Below, piece after piece: positions 36,778 through 48,181 of a stretch of 64,000 bases of DNA. Source of the stretch: Balaenoptera acutorostrata (taxonomy: Eukaryota > Chordata > Mammalia > Artiodactyla > Balaenopteridae); assembly GCF_949987535.1 (NCBI RefSeq), contig NC_080067.1, positions 68,324,128 to 68,388,127 on the forward strand, in the 5' to 3' direction. Within the stretch, counting starts at the first letter, position 1; each line of letters begins with the position of its first letter. The translations under genes were made by a program, and so were the position numbers. The notes below the pieces were generated by a model. That model was given only the letters and a program-made list of their open reading frames with translations. It was not told the DNA's origin and did not search any database.

Positions 36778-37239
36778 CTCAACAGTTTTAAATTGTTGGA
36801 ATTCAGTGAACTTTCTGTGTCACCTTTACAGCTTATGTTCTTTGTGTGAGTTTTCTTTTATTCCACCATGCCTTTTCTTTCCCTTTCCCTGCCTGGCAAA
36901 TTCCTAGCCATTTTCCAAGACGTAACTCAAATATCATCCATGAGAAACTTTTAGAACCCTGTCTCACACTTCCAGTTTGATTATTTGCCCCTTCTCTGTG
37001 TTCATGTAACACCTCATGCTACACTTGGCACACTATAGTAATCGTTTACATGTATATTTTCCTACCTGGAATGAATTTCCTGTAGGTAGCAACTGTAAGG
37101 ATTTTTTTTTTTTTTTGGTCATTGTTTTAACATGCCCAGAAACAGAAATATGTCCAGCATAATGCCTGCAACCTGGTAAATGTTCAAGAAATGTTTGCAA
37201 GTTGATTGAATTAGAATTAGAATTTAAAACTGTACTAAG

Positions 37240-37651
37240 GGACTTCCCTGGTGGTGCAGTGGTTAAGAATCCACCTGCCAATGCACGGGACACAGGTTCA
37301 AGCCGTGGTCTGGGAAGATCCCACATGCCATGGAGCAGCTAAGCCCGTGTGCCACAACTACTGAGCCTGCGCTCTAGAGCCCATGAGCCACAACTACTGA
37401 GCCCACGAGCCACAACTGCTGAGCCCATGAGCCACAACTACTGAGCCCATGAGCCACAACTACTGAAGCCCGCACACCTAGAGCCCGTGCTTCGCAACAA
37501 GAGAAGCCACCGTGATGAGAAGCTGGCACACTGCAACAAAGAGTAGCCCCCGCTCGCCTCAACTAGAGAAAGCCCACACACAGCAACGAAGACCCAATGT
37601 AGCCAAAAATAAAAATAAATAAAAATAAATAAATTTTAAAGAAATAAAAAT
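37240..37651 (+). mobile_element. CHR-type SINE, long form with expanded internal repeat
   Basis: Standard head and tail, with about five tandem copies of a unit like 'gagccacaactactgagccc' between 37,386 and 37,470, where sibling copies have two or three. Perfect 14-bp target-site duplication 'aaaactgtactaag' at 37,226-37,239 and 37,652-37,665. Confidence 0.95.
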
Positions 37652-37746
37652 AAAACTGTACTAAGTTGGAAGAATGATCCAAATGAAGGAAATAAAGCTC
37701 CATGAAGTACTTAAACTCTTACTGTTGGTGAATTGTGCTCTTGTAT

Positions 37747-38753
37747 ATATATATTTTTTAATTGAAGTAGAGTTGATTTACAATATTGTGTTAGTTTCAG
37801 GTGTACAGCAAAGTGATTCAGTTTTTTATATATATATATATATTTTTTTCAGGTTATTTTCCATTATAGGTTATTACAAGATACTGAATATAGTTCTCTG
37901 TGCTATACAGTAAATTCTTATTGCTTATCTGTTTTAAGTATAGTAGTTTGTATCCATTGACCTCATACTCCTGATTGACCCCTCCCCCCCCTTTTCCCAT
38001 AGGTAACCGTAAGTTTGTTTTCTGTATCTGTGAATCTCTTCATTTGTATTATTTTTTAGATTCCACATATAAGTGATATCATATAATATTTGTCTTTCTG
38101 GATTACTTCACTAAAGTATAGTATTCTCTAGTTCCATCAATGTTTGCTGCAAATGGCATTATTTCATTCTTTTTTATGGCCGAGTAATACTCCGTTACGT
38201 ATATAAACCACATCTTCTAAAGCCATTTGTCTGTTGGTGGACACTTAGGTTGCTTCCGTGTCTTGGCTATTGTAAATAGTGCTGCTGTGATCATTGGGGT
38301 GCATGTATCTTTTCGAATTAGAGTTTTCATTTTTTCCAGATACATGTCCAGGAGTGGGATTGCTGGCTCATATGGTAGCTCTATTTTTAGTTTTTTTTTT
38401 TTTTTTTTTTTAATTAATTAATTAATTAATTTTATTTTTGGCTGTGTTGGGTCTTCGTTTCTGTGCGAGGGCTTTCTCCAGTTGCGGAGAGCAGGGGCCA
38501 CTCTTCATCGCGGTGCGCGGGCCGCTCACTATCGCGGCCTCTCCCGTTGCGAGCACAGGCTCCAGACGCGCAGGCTCAGTAGCTGTGGCTCACGGGCTTA
38601 GCCACTCCGCGGCATGTGGGATCTTCCCAGACCAGGGCTCGAACCCGTGTCCCCTGCATTGGCAGGCAGACTCTCAACCACTGCGCCACCAGGGAAGTCC
38701 CCTATTTTTAGTTTTTTTAAGGAACCTCCATACTGTTTTCCATAGTGGCTGCA
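37747..38753 (-). mobile_element. L1 fragment (3' end), antisense, with nested SINE
   Basis: Antisense L1 3' end: 'ttagtttcaggtgtacagca', 'aggttattacaagatactga', 'attgctggctcatatggtag', 'gaacctccatactgttttcc'. 5'-truncated near 38,753. A weak 8-bp duplication 'tcttgtat' may flank it (37,739 and 38,754). The plus-strand ORFs here are shadows. Confidence 0.85.
38398..38701 (-). mobile_element. CHR-type SINE, short (deleted) form, nested in L1
   Basis: Long T-run, (TAAT)n, then the short-form body marked by 'cgcggtgcgcgggccgctca' and 'ctatcgcggcctctcccgtt', ending 'accagggaagtcccc'. Target-site duplication 'ctatttttagttttttt' around it (38,381 and 38,702). Confidence 0.95.
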
Positions 38754-38764
38754 TCTTGTATGTT

Positions 38765-39595
38765 GTTTTGATAGTATTTACCTAGGGTCAATGAAGAATG
38801 AACTTTTGAGATTATTTTCTCATTTCTGGTGATAGAGTTGTACTCATTTGTTAAAGTGTTTTTCTGAGGGAGCATAGGCAAGGACCAGAGAACAGGTGAA
38901 TGAGCATCAAACCTCAGGCATTATCATGGGTGCTGAATGGCTGCAGATAGAGAGGGGGAAAGCTGTTAATTTGTGACTTTTTATAAGATTGCTCAGAAAA
39001 TTTTGTAAGCATGGTCTCTGAAATCAATCAGAGAGGGAATGAAAAGAAGCTAAAATTTCTAGGATGATAACTTGCTGAGGTGGCAAGGGAATGGGCTGTG
39101 AGTTAGAACTGTTTCCTTTGAAGGTGTTTCTAGGATCAGATAGTTAAAATTACACTTCAGAGCAAAAGGAAGAGCTAAAAGCAGAGAAGGGCACTGGTTG
39201 GGCCCTGAGAGTTGGGTCCTAGGAAAGGACCTGCACACTGAAAGGGAGTGATGACTGGGTATTTTAAAGCTATAGAAAGCTCTTTGAATATTATAAATTG
39301 GAATTTAGATACACACACAGATTACAACTTGAAATATCCTCATACTCTAGTAATGATTAATTATGCACTTGAGCAAGCTGTGACTGCTGGATTAAAAGCA
39401 GGCATGGTAAAAAAAAGAAAGGGACATAGTGCTTAGCAAAATAAGAAAAGGTAGGCTAAAAGCTCGGCCCCAAGGGAATGTTTTATAGGAGAAATCTTAT
39501 ACTTCATCTTTGAGCAGAAAATGAAAGGAGGGAACTTCGGACTTTTCTCTAGGTGAGATGGGGTACTATTCCCTAATTTGTTTTAGAGTTGCCTC
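38765..39595. other. Intronic sequence with no recognised feature
   Basis: No exon or confidently named repeat. Phrases near 38,870-39,240 could be a very old repeat. Confidence 0.35.
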
Positions 39596-39599
39596 CATA

Positions 39600-40465
39600 A
39601 ATTCATCTAGTCCAAAACAATACCTGGTCTTCCTTCCCATACTTTTGCATTCTCCCTCTTTGTTAATGGCATCATTCTCCCTGCCTGTCAGGCTCAAGAC
39701 CTGCCATTTTTCATTCCTCCTTTAGCCACACGTTTCCACACATGTGAATACTTGCCCTGTCTCCTCTCTCTCTGCAGTGTCTTTTGCATCTGTTTCTCCT
39801 TCCCTGTTCATTATCACTGCATTGTTCTGAACCCCTCTGTCTCTCCCTTGGACCCCTGAAATCACATGCATCTTGGTCTCTCTACCTTTTATCTCTTGCT
39901 TCTGTTATTTAATCCTAAACACTGCTGATGGGGTAATTTTCTTAAGCACAGTGCTGATCATGATCAGCTCTCCTCATTGCCCCTTTAGAAACTCCTCAGT
40001 TTTTGGTGGAATAAATTCTACATTCCTTAGAATGACATTGGAGGCCTAATCTTTCCTTTCGATCTAATTTCTCCCTCCTCATGCATGCTGCTGCGTTCTA
40101 ATGAAACACAGTTTCTCCAGACAAACTTGTATTTTCCTGTGTTCATGCTTTTGCCCCTACTCTTCTCTCTGCCTGGGCTGCTCTTTCTCCTGCCATTTCC
40201 CCCTGTCATGGGTTCCACGTGGGCTTTACAGCTTAGTTTAAAAGCTAGTTTTCTCTTTTTTTTTTCAAATTTCTTCTCTAACCAGTTGAACTAAATTTCT
40301 CCCACTGTGCTTCCGTAGTCATTTGTTCCTTTATAATAGTGCTGATTGATCACATTATGCTTTTTATTTAAGAGTTGTTTACCTGTCTCACCTTGCCTTC
40401 TGGTTCATAATTCCCTTGAAGGCTTCTACCATAGCATCTTACTCATAGTAGTAGGTACTCAGGAG
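39600..40465 (+). repeat. L2 LINE 3' region
   Basis: L2 order of phrases: 'cattcctcctttagccacac', 'gctgatggggtaattttctt', 'actcctcagtttttggtgga', 'ctctctgcctgggctgctct', 'gaaggcttctaccatagcat' and a final 'gtaggtactcagg'. One of the longer L2 remnants here. Confidence 0.65.
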
Positions 40466-40757
40466 ATGAGAGGTCACTTAAATCAGAGGACTGATTATGA
40501 CTTGGTAACTGTGTGTGGTTGCAAAGAGCCTGTTATATGAAACCATCTGTTCAACAAACTGCTTATAGACAAGGCAGAAGCCGTTCACTTCATTTTTTCG
40601 TGGGCTGGCTGAGTTCTTTTCTGGGATACTTTCACTCTTAAGTTATCTTACTTTTAAACCCCAGAGCAACTCCCTTCTTCCTGTGTTGGTGGACAACTTT
40701 TTAATAAGATTACTTTTAATTTAAATTAACTTTAGATTCTCTTTTAAGAATTCAAGA

Positions 40758-41066
40758 GAGGGCTTCCCTGGTGACGCAGTGGTTGAGAATCTGCCTGCCA
40801 ATGCAGGGGACACGGGTTCGAGCCCTGGTCTGGGAAGATTCCACATGCCACGGAGCAACTAAGCCCGTGAGCCACAGCTACTGAGCCTGCGCGTCTGGAG
40901 CCTGTGCTCCGCAACAGGAGAGGCCCCGACAGTGAGAGGCCCGCGCACCACGATGAAGAGTGGCCCCCGCTCGCCGCAACTAGAGAAAGCCCTTGCACAG
41001 AAACGAAGACCCAGCACAGCTAAAAATAAATAAATGAATAAAGAAGCTTTCATTAAAAAAAAAAAA
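40758..41066 (+). mobile_element. CHR-type SINE, short (deleted) form
   Basis: Head 'ggcttccctggtgacgcagt', B-box 'gggttcgagccctgg', short-form body with 'gcctgcgcgtctggagcctg' and 'agaggcccgcgcaccacg', and an A-rich tail. Target-site duplication 'aagaattcaaga' at 40,746-40,757 and 41,067-41,078. About 290 bp before exon 8. Confidence 0.95.
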
Positions 41067-41353
41067 AAGAATTCAAGAAGGAAACATGATTAATATTTCT
41101 TTGAAATCCACCTCTCTAACAATTCAGTTCTTATCCAACTTGTGCCTAAAATTATGCCAAAAATTACTAAAATGCTTTCAGGGTGTGCAAGTAGTTGTGC
41201 CCCTTCTCTAAATGGTATTGAACTCAGTTGTTACATAGCCAATAAAAGAATCTTTGAGTCTTTAGTACTGAGGCTTCCCCCAGCTTCTAATTATTTATTT
41301 TTCTGTGTCAAACCAGATGGCATATTGAATAAATGGTCTCTTTTGCTCATCAG

Positions 41354-41473
41354 GTTATGGTGGAGAATTCAGATTTTACTCCCTCACAAGTAGGGTGTCT
41401 CTTTACCTTCCTTGCCCGGCAGCTTGCAAAGCCTGACAATACCTTGTTTGTAAACAGAACCCTTTTTGATCAG
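41354..41473 (+). CDS. VPS8: VPS8 exon 8 of window (120 bp)
   Basis: Forty codons, VMVENSDFTPSQ...VNRTLFDQ, with acceptor 'tgctcatcag' and donor 'cag|gtgagt'. The exon is symmetric, phase 0 to 0. The sequence includes the VPS8 solenoid segment LFTFLARQLAKPDNTLFV. A CHR SINE ends only about 290 bp upstream. Confidence 0.96.
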
Positions 41474-41479
41474 GTGAGT

Positions 41480-41970
41480 GTCTTTAACCATAAGAACTAG
41501 AATTGTTTTTATTTACTGTTCATAGAAAAATTCACTGGATTACATGGTTTCTTAATATAATAGCCTATTGGGTAAGTGTCTTACCAGATAGAAGCTTTTT
41601 CACCTTTCAGTTTGGATCTAAATTAGTTTTTTTTTTTTTTAATGTTGTGTTTGGGTAGTATGACTGCCTAGTAACTTGGTATCATGGGAGTATGGTTTGT
41701 GGAGATTGGTTTACATAGATTCTGTTCTCCCAATTATTCTGTTTTTCTAAATTGCCTAGAATTCTTGGCTTAAGAATTTTTCAGTTTAATAATCACCCAT
41801 CTCACTGGTAGTAAGACTATGATGTTGAGCATCTGGAGGAGAGATTACTTTTAGAAAATCTGAATTTACTTACAAATGACTTTAACTGTGAAGGTATTTC
41901 CTAATCCCAGTTAAATATCTCCACAAAGCCACAGGTGGCAAAGAAAATACTTTTTATCTGGAGAAAGTTG
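41480..41970. other. Intronic sequence with no recognised feature
   Basis: The start of the 1.07-kb intron between exons 8 and 9. A T-run lies at 41,627-41,640; nothing else is recognised. Confidence 0.4.
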
Positions 41971-41974
41971 CTAA

Positions 41975-42245
41975 TAATGACCAGCGTTTATTGAGCACTT
42001 CATAGTGCCATGCTCTGTTCCAAAGTTTTATATGTATGTATTAACTCCGTACTCCCAGTAGCTCTGAAATTGGTATAGTTATTACTCCCATTTTGCAGAT
42101 GAGGAAACTAAAACCTGGAGAGGTTAAGTCACTCATCCAAGGTCATACTTAATAAGTGTTATTATTAGCAATAAATATTGTTGTTAAGTGTTAATAAGGT
42201 TAGGATTCAAATTCAAGTGGCCTGACTCCAAAGTCCATGCTTTGT
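41975..42245 (-). repeat. MIR-type SINE
   Basis: Clear antisense MIR core: 'ttactcccattttgcagatg', 'aggaaactaaaacctggaga', 'ggttaagtcactcatccaag', 'gtggcctgactccaaagtcc'. A short AT-rich insert separates the two halves. Confidence 0.75.
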
Positions 42246-42543
42246 GTGGTCCACGGTATTGAGGATCTTAAAGTTAAGGTATATAGAAGATGCTGGCTTC
42301 CAGTCATGTTTCTAAACAGCAAAGAAATGTGTATAAGGTATATATTAAATTGTTAGCATACCTGAAGCCTGCTGTGTCATCTACTAGGCCAATCAGTTGA
42401 GAAGATACCATATACCTGTGGTGTTCGTTGAGCCGAATGTGAATGAATTGGTGATATAGAAAGGGTAGTAATGGTTTTCATTATGATAGTGGTGTGGCAT
42501 GCATGCTGGTATCCAATTAAAAAAATACCTTTTCTTTGACCAG

Positions 42544-42600
42544 GTCCTTGAATTCCTCTGTAGTCCTGACGATGACTCCCGACACTCAGAAAGACAGCAG
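42544..42600 (+). CDS. VPS8: VPS8 exon 9 of window (57 bp)
   Basis: Nineteen codons, VLEFLCSPDDDSRHSERQQ. The acceptor is 'ctttgaccag' and the donor 'cag|gtatga'. The exon is symmetric, phase 0 to 0. The charged SPDDDSRHSE stretch reads as an exposed, possibly phosphorylatable linker in the solenoid (inference). Its small size and in-frame length make it a plausible cassette exon. Confidence 0.95.
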
Positions 42601-42604
42601 GTAT

Positions 42605-43565
42605 GAACTACTGGAACTCGTCTTGCTAAAGAATGGGAAAGAAGACAGAGTAAGCCAGAAAGAACCTTTCTGTACTAGACCTCACTAGACATAAGGGGAA
42701 AATGACTTGTTCCCAACCCTAATACTAAGCTAGACAGTGGCAACCAGAAAATAGTGTGGATGGTTGTTAGTTTGAGCCTCAATCAAACTAAATTCCTAGG
42801 CAGACTGGACCTGTCTTGCATTCAACATGACATCAAAGAGAATATAAACTTTATCCTTCTCCTTCATGAGCAACAGTTGGCACCTGTTGTATGCTGCTTT
42901 CCACCATTGTCATTAAGCTGGTAACCACTTCTAGTTGCTATGGCCGTGAACCAGAAAGGCTTCAGGATCCTGAGTATTGGAACACTCAGCTTTTGGAAGT
43001 GCCACTGCACTAGTGCTCAACATTTCTGGAGACAAGAATCCATCTGTCTCGCCACTAATCACTGTGAGAAAGAAATTGATTACCACTTCTTTCTACTTAG
43101 CCACTTTCTTGAGGGTCCTTTCTAGGAGCAGGATTTCTCAAAAGCTTACCCATTGTAATTGTGAGTACTAAGAGAGGCAGTCTATTTAAAATTGATAGCA
43201 AGACTTTGTCAGCTAAGTAAACTATAAAAATTAAGTGCTTTGAGAGCTATGCTGATTTTTTATGGTAATATATGCCAGGCCAGAGGTTGAGACTCAGATA
43301 AAGAATATAGGATCACAACAGCGAACCTTTCTCTGCACAGCTGTGGCCCTGTGACTGCTGCAGACTGTCTTAGGGAAGAGAACAGCTGCTAAAATTTTGA
43401 TTGTCTCTTAAATTATACTGAATACAAATAGTAATGTGGATCCCTCATTTTGCCCCTGTTTCTCTATTGGCAGGAAAAGTGAAACATGTTATGCATGGTG
43501 TTGCTATATAAAATGATAAAAACTTCTTATGTAAATTACTAAATAAAACAAAAATAAAAACCAAA
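42605..43565. other. Intronic sequence with no recognised feature
   Basis: Left part of the intron between exons 9 and 10. Two overlapping plus-strand ORFs (about 42,940-43,171) are not supported as genes. Confidence 0.35.
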
Positions 43566-43569
43566 CCTA

Positions 43570-43924
43570 GGGGCTTCCCTGGTGGCGCAGTGGTTGAGAA
43601 TCTACCTGCCAATGCAGGGGACACGGGTTCGAGCCCTGGTCTGGGAGGATCCCACATGCCGCGGAGCAACTAGGCCCGTGAGCCACAATTACTGAGCCTG
43701 CGCGTCTGGAGCCTGTGCTCCGCAACAAGAGAGGCCGTGATAATGAGAGGCCCGCGCACCGCGATGAAGAGTGACCCCCACTTGCCGCAACTAGAGAAAG
43801 CCCTCGCACAGAAACGAAGACCCAACATAGCCATAAATAAATAAATAAAAAATTTTAAAACTAAAAAAAAAACAAACCAACAACCTACTTTAAAAAAAAA
43901 CAAAAAATCCAAAACAAACAAAAA
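43570..43924 (+). mobile_element. CHR-type SINE, short (deleted) form, long A-rich tail
   Basis: Head 'ggggcttccctggtggcgca', short-form body, then about 90 bp of A-rich tail with C interruptions. Target-site duplication 'aaaccaaaccta' at 43,558-43,569 and 43,925-43,936. The minus-strand ORFs across it are artefacts. Confidence 0.94.
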
Positions 43925-44036
43925 AAACCAAACCTAAATGTAAAAGCCAAACCTTTAAAAGTAATCATAATGTAGTAATCTATTATTGGGAATCCCCTTT
44001 GGGATTATCTGGGTTTTTTTCCCCAACTCATTTTAG

Positions 44037-44145
44037 AAAATAGAAAGAAAACTGATGAAGTAAATTGCTCAAGGTCATAAATGAGATTAGAACTCAATTC
44101 CTTCCCTTCTAATCCAGCACTCTTTCTCTTGTACTGTTTGTCATA
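44037..44145 (-). repeat. MIR-type SINE fragment
   Basis: Antisense MIR: 'gctcaaggtcataaatgaga', 'ttagaactcaattccttccc', 'taatccagcactctttctct'. Confidence 0.6.
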
Positions 44146-44462
44146 TATCAAAATTTGTTTATGCAATATATTTGAATATTTTCCAGTGGTATGCTGATAA
44201 AAGTTTAACAACTGGTTAGCACTAATATGAACGTTGGTTGATGTTTTCATTTATTAAAGTGAATAAGATGAAAGTGCAACAGTGAAAGCATGTCAGAGCT
44301 TCATTCATCAGTGTTGTGACTTCTTTGCTGAATCGGATAACTGTTTTTGAATACTGGAAAATAATTCCTTAATTTTTTTGTGCTATTTATAGTGTAATGT
44401 CTCTGACATGCACACTTTTAAGTTTGACTATCTTATTAACATTATCTCCATCACTTTCTTAA

Positions 44463-44592
44463 CCAGAAATTGGCACGCTTTTTCTGTAATGGACCAGAGA
44501 GTAAATATTTTAGGCCTTATGGGTCACATATAGTCTCTGTCACATATTCTTCTTTGTTTGTTTGTTTTATAACCCTTTGAAAATGTAACAAG
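44463..44592. mobile_element. hAT/MER-type DNA transposon fragment
   Basis: 'ttctgtaatggaccagagag' followed by 'taaatattttaggccttatg' and 'ggtcacatatagtctctgtc', the half-element characteristic of the same MER class as 32,796-33,002. Confidence 0.6.
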
Positions 44593-44599
44593 CCCTGAT

Positions 44600-45380
44600 T
44601 TACAGCATTTGCCGGTTTCCATGGTGTAAGTATTCCCACCATGGCTGACTTCAGTCTACCAGCATGATGTCACCCAGCACATGGAATTGGGGAGAGATGC
44701 ACCATACCACACACTTATGTAATATTTCCAGCATACAGATACGGCTACAGTAACTAACCTTGAGAGCATACACAGTAAAATGTAGTAAAATAATTAGGAA
44801 GTGGTGAGTGTGGGTATTGATTACCTTCACTTTTAATTTAATTTATTTAATTGTAGGTTTATATAATTTGATTTTTAACAATGCTTGTATTTAACCACTG
44901 GCTTACAAAATTCCTGAAAAGTTAACAGTCAGTTTCAGCTCAGTAAGTTGGTTCAGACTGGCTCCAGCAATGGCAGTTGATTATGTTATTCCAAACTGAG
45001 GCTTCTAGCAGGTGGGTTCACGCTATCATTGCTCTATATAGCAGTACATTATAATACTCAAAATGGATTAAATTAGAGTTCTGAAGTGTAAAGGTAGGAT
45101 AGGTTTTATTTCTCTTCTGTCTTTTAAAAAAAATTTGACTTGAAAGTAATCAATTTCCTGTGTTAGAAAAATACTTTGTTAAATGGTTTCCTGGAGTTCT
45201 GAGAAAGGGCCTGTTACTCTGGATCTTGAACTTAAATATAGGAGAGAGCTTTCTCATATTGCTCTAATGACTATGTAGTGATTCTATTATATTTGAGGTT
45301 TATTTTAAAATATTGATATCTCAACATCCTGGTCACCTTTTTTTATTCAGCTACTTAGTGTGGTAAAGATTAATTATATG
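44600..45380. other. Intronic sequence with no recognised feature
   Basis: Middle of the intron between exons 9 and 10. No exon or named repeat seen. Confidence 0.35.
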
Positions 45381-45384
45381 AACC

Positions 45385-45875
45385 CCAGCATTTTTCTTTG
45401 TTTTTTTATTGTGGTCAAATATATAAACACAATACGATTTGTCATTTTAAGCATTTTAAGTGTACAGTTCTCATTAAATGTAATATCACTGTTGTGCAAT
45501 CATCACCACCATCTGTCTCCAGAACTTTATAGTCCCAAACTGAAACTCTGTACCCATTAAACAGTAAGTCCTCGTTATCCCTCCCCAGCACCCTGGCAAC
45601 TATTAAACTTTCTGTCTCTGTGAATTTGACTACTTTAGGTGCCTTGTATAAGTGGAATTATACATTATGTGCCCTTTTGTGACTTATTTCACTTAGCATA
45701 ATGTTTTTAAGGTTTATCGATGTGTGGCATGTGTCAGAATTTCATTCCTTTTTAAGGATGAATAATATTCCATTATATGTATATACCATATTTTGTTCAT
45801 CCATTTATCCATTGATTGACATTAGGGTTGTTTCCACCTTTTAGCTCTTGTGAATAATGCTATACTGTGAGAAAC
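45385..45875 (-). repeat. Old L1 3'-end fragment
   Basis: Antisense L1M 3'UTR: 'attgtggtcaaatatataaa', 'gtgcaatcatcaccaccatc', 'ttcacttagcataatgtttt', 'gaataatattccattatatg', 'cattgattgacattagggtt'. Confidence 0.8.
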
Positions 45876-46301
45876 CCCAAGTTTCGTTAGAAAAATTAAC
45901 ACGTGAACATGGATATTACCTGTGGGCAACAGATTTTAAAGAACCATAAGTCATAAAGGCACCAGACAAAAATTCACTTATTGAAAGAATACATATGGAC
46001 GTTTTTAGCTTAGTGGAGGGTCAATTAGATATTCTAATAAGGCTTTGTTTGCAAACACTTTTGCATTCCTTCCATGTTTGAAAATAGAGCTGTTTATCTG
46101 TTTTTAAGACTTAAATACAATATGATCAACATTATAATGGCAGTCTAATCCCTTGTATACATGAAAGCCAAACTGAAACATCAGCACATAATAAGACAAA
46201 AGCAAAAAAGGTATGGTTTCTGTGGCTGAATGGACACTTAAAGAGCTAATAAATAAAAGTAGATTCCAAAGTGTTTTTACTCATTTATTTTAAATGTTCA
46301 G

Positions 46302-46384
46302 GTCCTTTTAGAATTGCTGCAGGCTGGAGGCATAGTTCAATTTGAAGAGAGTCGGCTCATCCGTATGGCAGAAAAGGCAGAATT
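46302..46384 (+). CDS. VPS8: VPS8 exon 10 of window (83 bp)
   Basis: Encodes VLLELLQAGGIVQFEESR...EKAE plus two bases of a split Phe. The acceptor is 'aatgttcag' and the donor 'att|gtaagt', where the exon does not end in the usual G but the intron is a perfect GTAAGT. It ends in phase 2 and pairs with exon 11 (83 + 85 = 168 bp). Confidence 0.95.
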
Positions 46385-46389
46385 GTAAG

Positions 46390-47110
46390 TTGCTTGAAGC
46401 CATGTATTAGTTCCCATAGAACTATTAAATTATATTTCTCTAACTTGAAGCCCAGTTTATTTATGCATTGCCATTTTTTTAAGAAAAGTTATGCATGTAA
46501 CAACAAAAAAAACCTGGGTGCAAAAGTTTCTGCCTTTCAAGTCTAGAAATTAGTTAGATGTGCAGAAATTAATAGCAAGTAAATTTGAAGTGCTTGTACA
46601 TTTTAGTGTGAAAATGAAATAGCAGCCTTATGATTTATTATTGTAGTTTTTTTTTACTTAAAATTTCCATGGTATTTCATAGATTTTTGACAGTTATCCT
46701 ATATATATAATAAACAATGCAGAATTTAACGTGGCAAATAAGATGCAATATGTTAGCACTACTATTTAGTTTGTTGAATATTTCATTTGACATATTTAAT
46801 TCTGAATAGGGAAATTTCATATAATTGATTATATTGATATGTAATATATTAACTATTTTTTATGTGACGCATTGTTGCTTTAACATTTATTTTGTACCCA
46901 GCTTTGAAATTTCTTATAAACGTAGTATTCAGCAGCATCTTAAACATATATTTAGAGGAATGGCAGGTACTATAACTTCATTTAACAATAGAAACCACAT
47001 CTACTATTTTCATTTTCCTTAATACTAACCTCTATGCCTGAGCAAATGTCTTGAAACAATAAGCTAATAACCACCTGCCTGTTTGGTACACTGAAGTTTT
47101 TCCTTTTATG
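46390..47110. other. Intron between exons 10 and 11, no recognised feature
   Basis: AT-rich and short; no repeat family recognised. Confidence 0.4.
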
Positions 47111-47116
47111 TTCTAG

Positions 47117-47201
47117 CTATCAAATTTGTGAATTTATGTATGAACGAGAACACCAATATGACAAAATTATTGATTGCTACTTACGTGACCCCCTAAGAGA
47201 G
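47117..47201 (+). CDS. VPS8: VPS8 exon 11 of window (85 bp)
   Basis: Completes the split Phe and encodes FYQICEFMYEREHQYDKI...RDPLRE (29 residues). The acceptor is 'tatgttctag' and the donor 'gag|gtgagt'. The YEREHQYDKIIDCYL stretch is typical of the CHCR-like helical repeats shared by CORVET/HOPS subunits, where tyrosine- and Asp-rich helices pack in a solenoid. It ends in phase 0. Confidence 0.96.
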
Positions 47202-47339
47202 GTGAGTTAAGAGATAGCTTTACCCTTTTTTCTTACTCAGTCCCCCTCCTCCCCTTATCAAGAAGAAATAACTATTCAGTAGGTGTAACTATTCAGTAGA
47301 AATATTTGGACATATGTTTGCTGATTTAAAGTTTTGTTC

Positions 47340-47870
47340 ATTATTCAGCAGGGTTTCACTGAGTGCCTGCTATTAGCCAAGTATATACTGATAATTAAAA
47401 CAGATATATAGTTCCTGTAATTTTATAACTTATAGTTTAGTGATGGAGATGGACAGTAAGAAAACCAAATATTTAGTTACAAATTGTGATGAGCGCTAGA
47501 GAAACTGGGTGCAACATGAGAGGATAATGGGGAAACTGACTTATACAGAGCAGCCAGGGAAGGAATCTCAGATAAAATGACTTAAAAACTGAGTTTTGGA
47601 ATTTGAGAAGAAGTCAGTCAAGCCAAGAGCCAATAGAAAAATGTTGCAGGATCAGGAACAGTATGTGCAAAGATCTTGAGGTGGGAAAATTTTTTGGCTT
47701 GTTCAAGGAACTGAATAGAGATCGTATAAATGAAGCTCAGATCATTGTAAGTGGAGCATAACGGGTGAGGGCAAAAGTGATTTGAGATGAAATTGGGAAT
47801 GTGGACAGAGACCACCAAAGCAAAAGAATGATATTCGCTGTTAGATTAATGAAATTGAGACTAACATTAA
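47340..47870 (+). repeat. Ancient interspersed repeat, family not assigned (copy 3 of 4)
   Basis: 'gggtttcactgagtgcctgc', 'atggagatggacagtaagaa', 'atgttgcaggatcaggaaca', 'gtgcaaagatcttgaggtgg', parallel to the other three copies. Confidence 0.55.
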
Positions 47871-48082
47871 TTGGAACAGATTTGCAACTTCTAAGAATCT
47901 ACCCTAAACTTTAAACAATTACTCTTTCTCTTTTAAGTCAGTCGTCCATCAGTTAATTATCTCCAAATGGTTTTCCATCTCCAAATAACAGATATTTACC
48001 AAGATTGGTACAGTTAGTAGATAGTGACTAAATATTGCTTGAGTGAATGAATGAATGAATTATATTGTCTTGTGCTTTTCAG

Positions 48083-48181
48083 GAAGAAGTCTTTAACTAC
48101 ATTCACAATATCTTATCCATTCCTGGACACAGTGCAGAGGAGAAGCAGTCTGTATGGCAGAAGGCAATGGATCATATTGAG
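48083..48181 (+). CDS. VPS8: VPS8 exon 12 of window (99 bp)
   Basis: Thirty-three codons, EEVFNYIHNILSIPGHS...KAMDHIE, with acceptor 'gtgcttttcag' and donor 'gag|gtactg', the weakest donor of the set (no A at +3 and no G at +5 context). The exon is symmetric, phase 0 to 0. Exons 10-12 form a cluster with introns under 900 bp. The 7.7-kb intron that follows holds the transduction-like insertion and several L1s. Confidence 0.96.

Larger units (their letters stand above)
36480..37210 (+). repeat. L2 LINE 3' region, interrupted by an old SINE
   Basis: L2 phrases resume on both sides of the SINE at 36,626-36,777: 'caagatgcttctatattttc' to the left, and 'tttccaagacgtaactcaaa', 'taacacctcatgctacactt', 'ggtaaatgttcaagaaatgt' to the right. 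A (CAC)n tract lies at 36,565-36,595. Confidence 0.65.

Noticed and set aside
38438..38785. 115-codon plus-strand ORF rich in Arg, Ala, Ser and Gly
   Set aside because: It is the translation of an antisense CHR SINE. The same peptide pattern recurs in every SINE copy (40,744-41,053, 43,567-43,921, 54,468-54,754, 59,724-60,005, 61,013-61,399).
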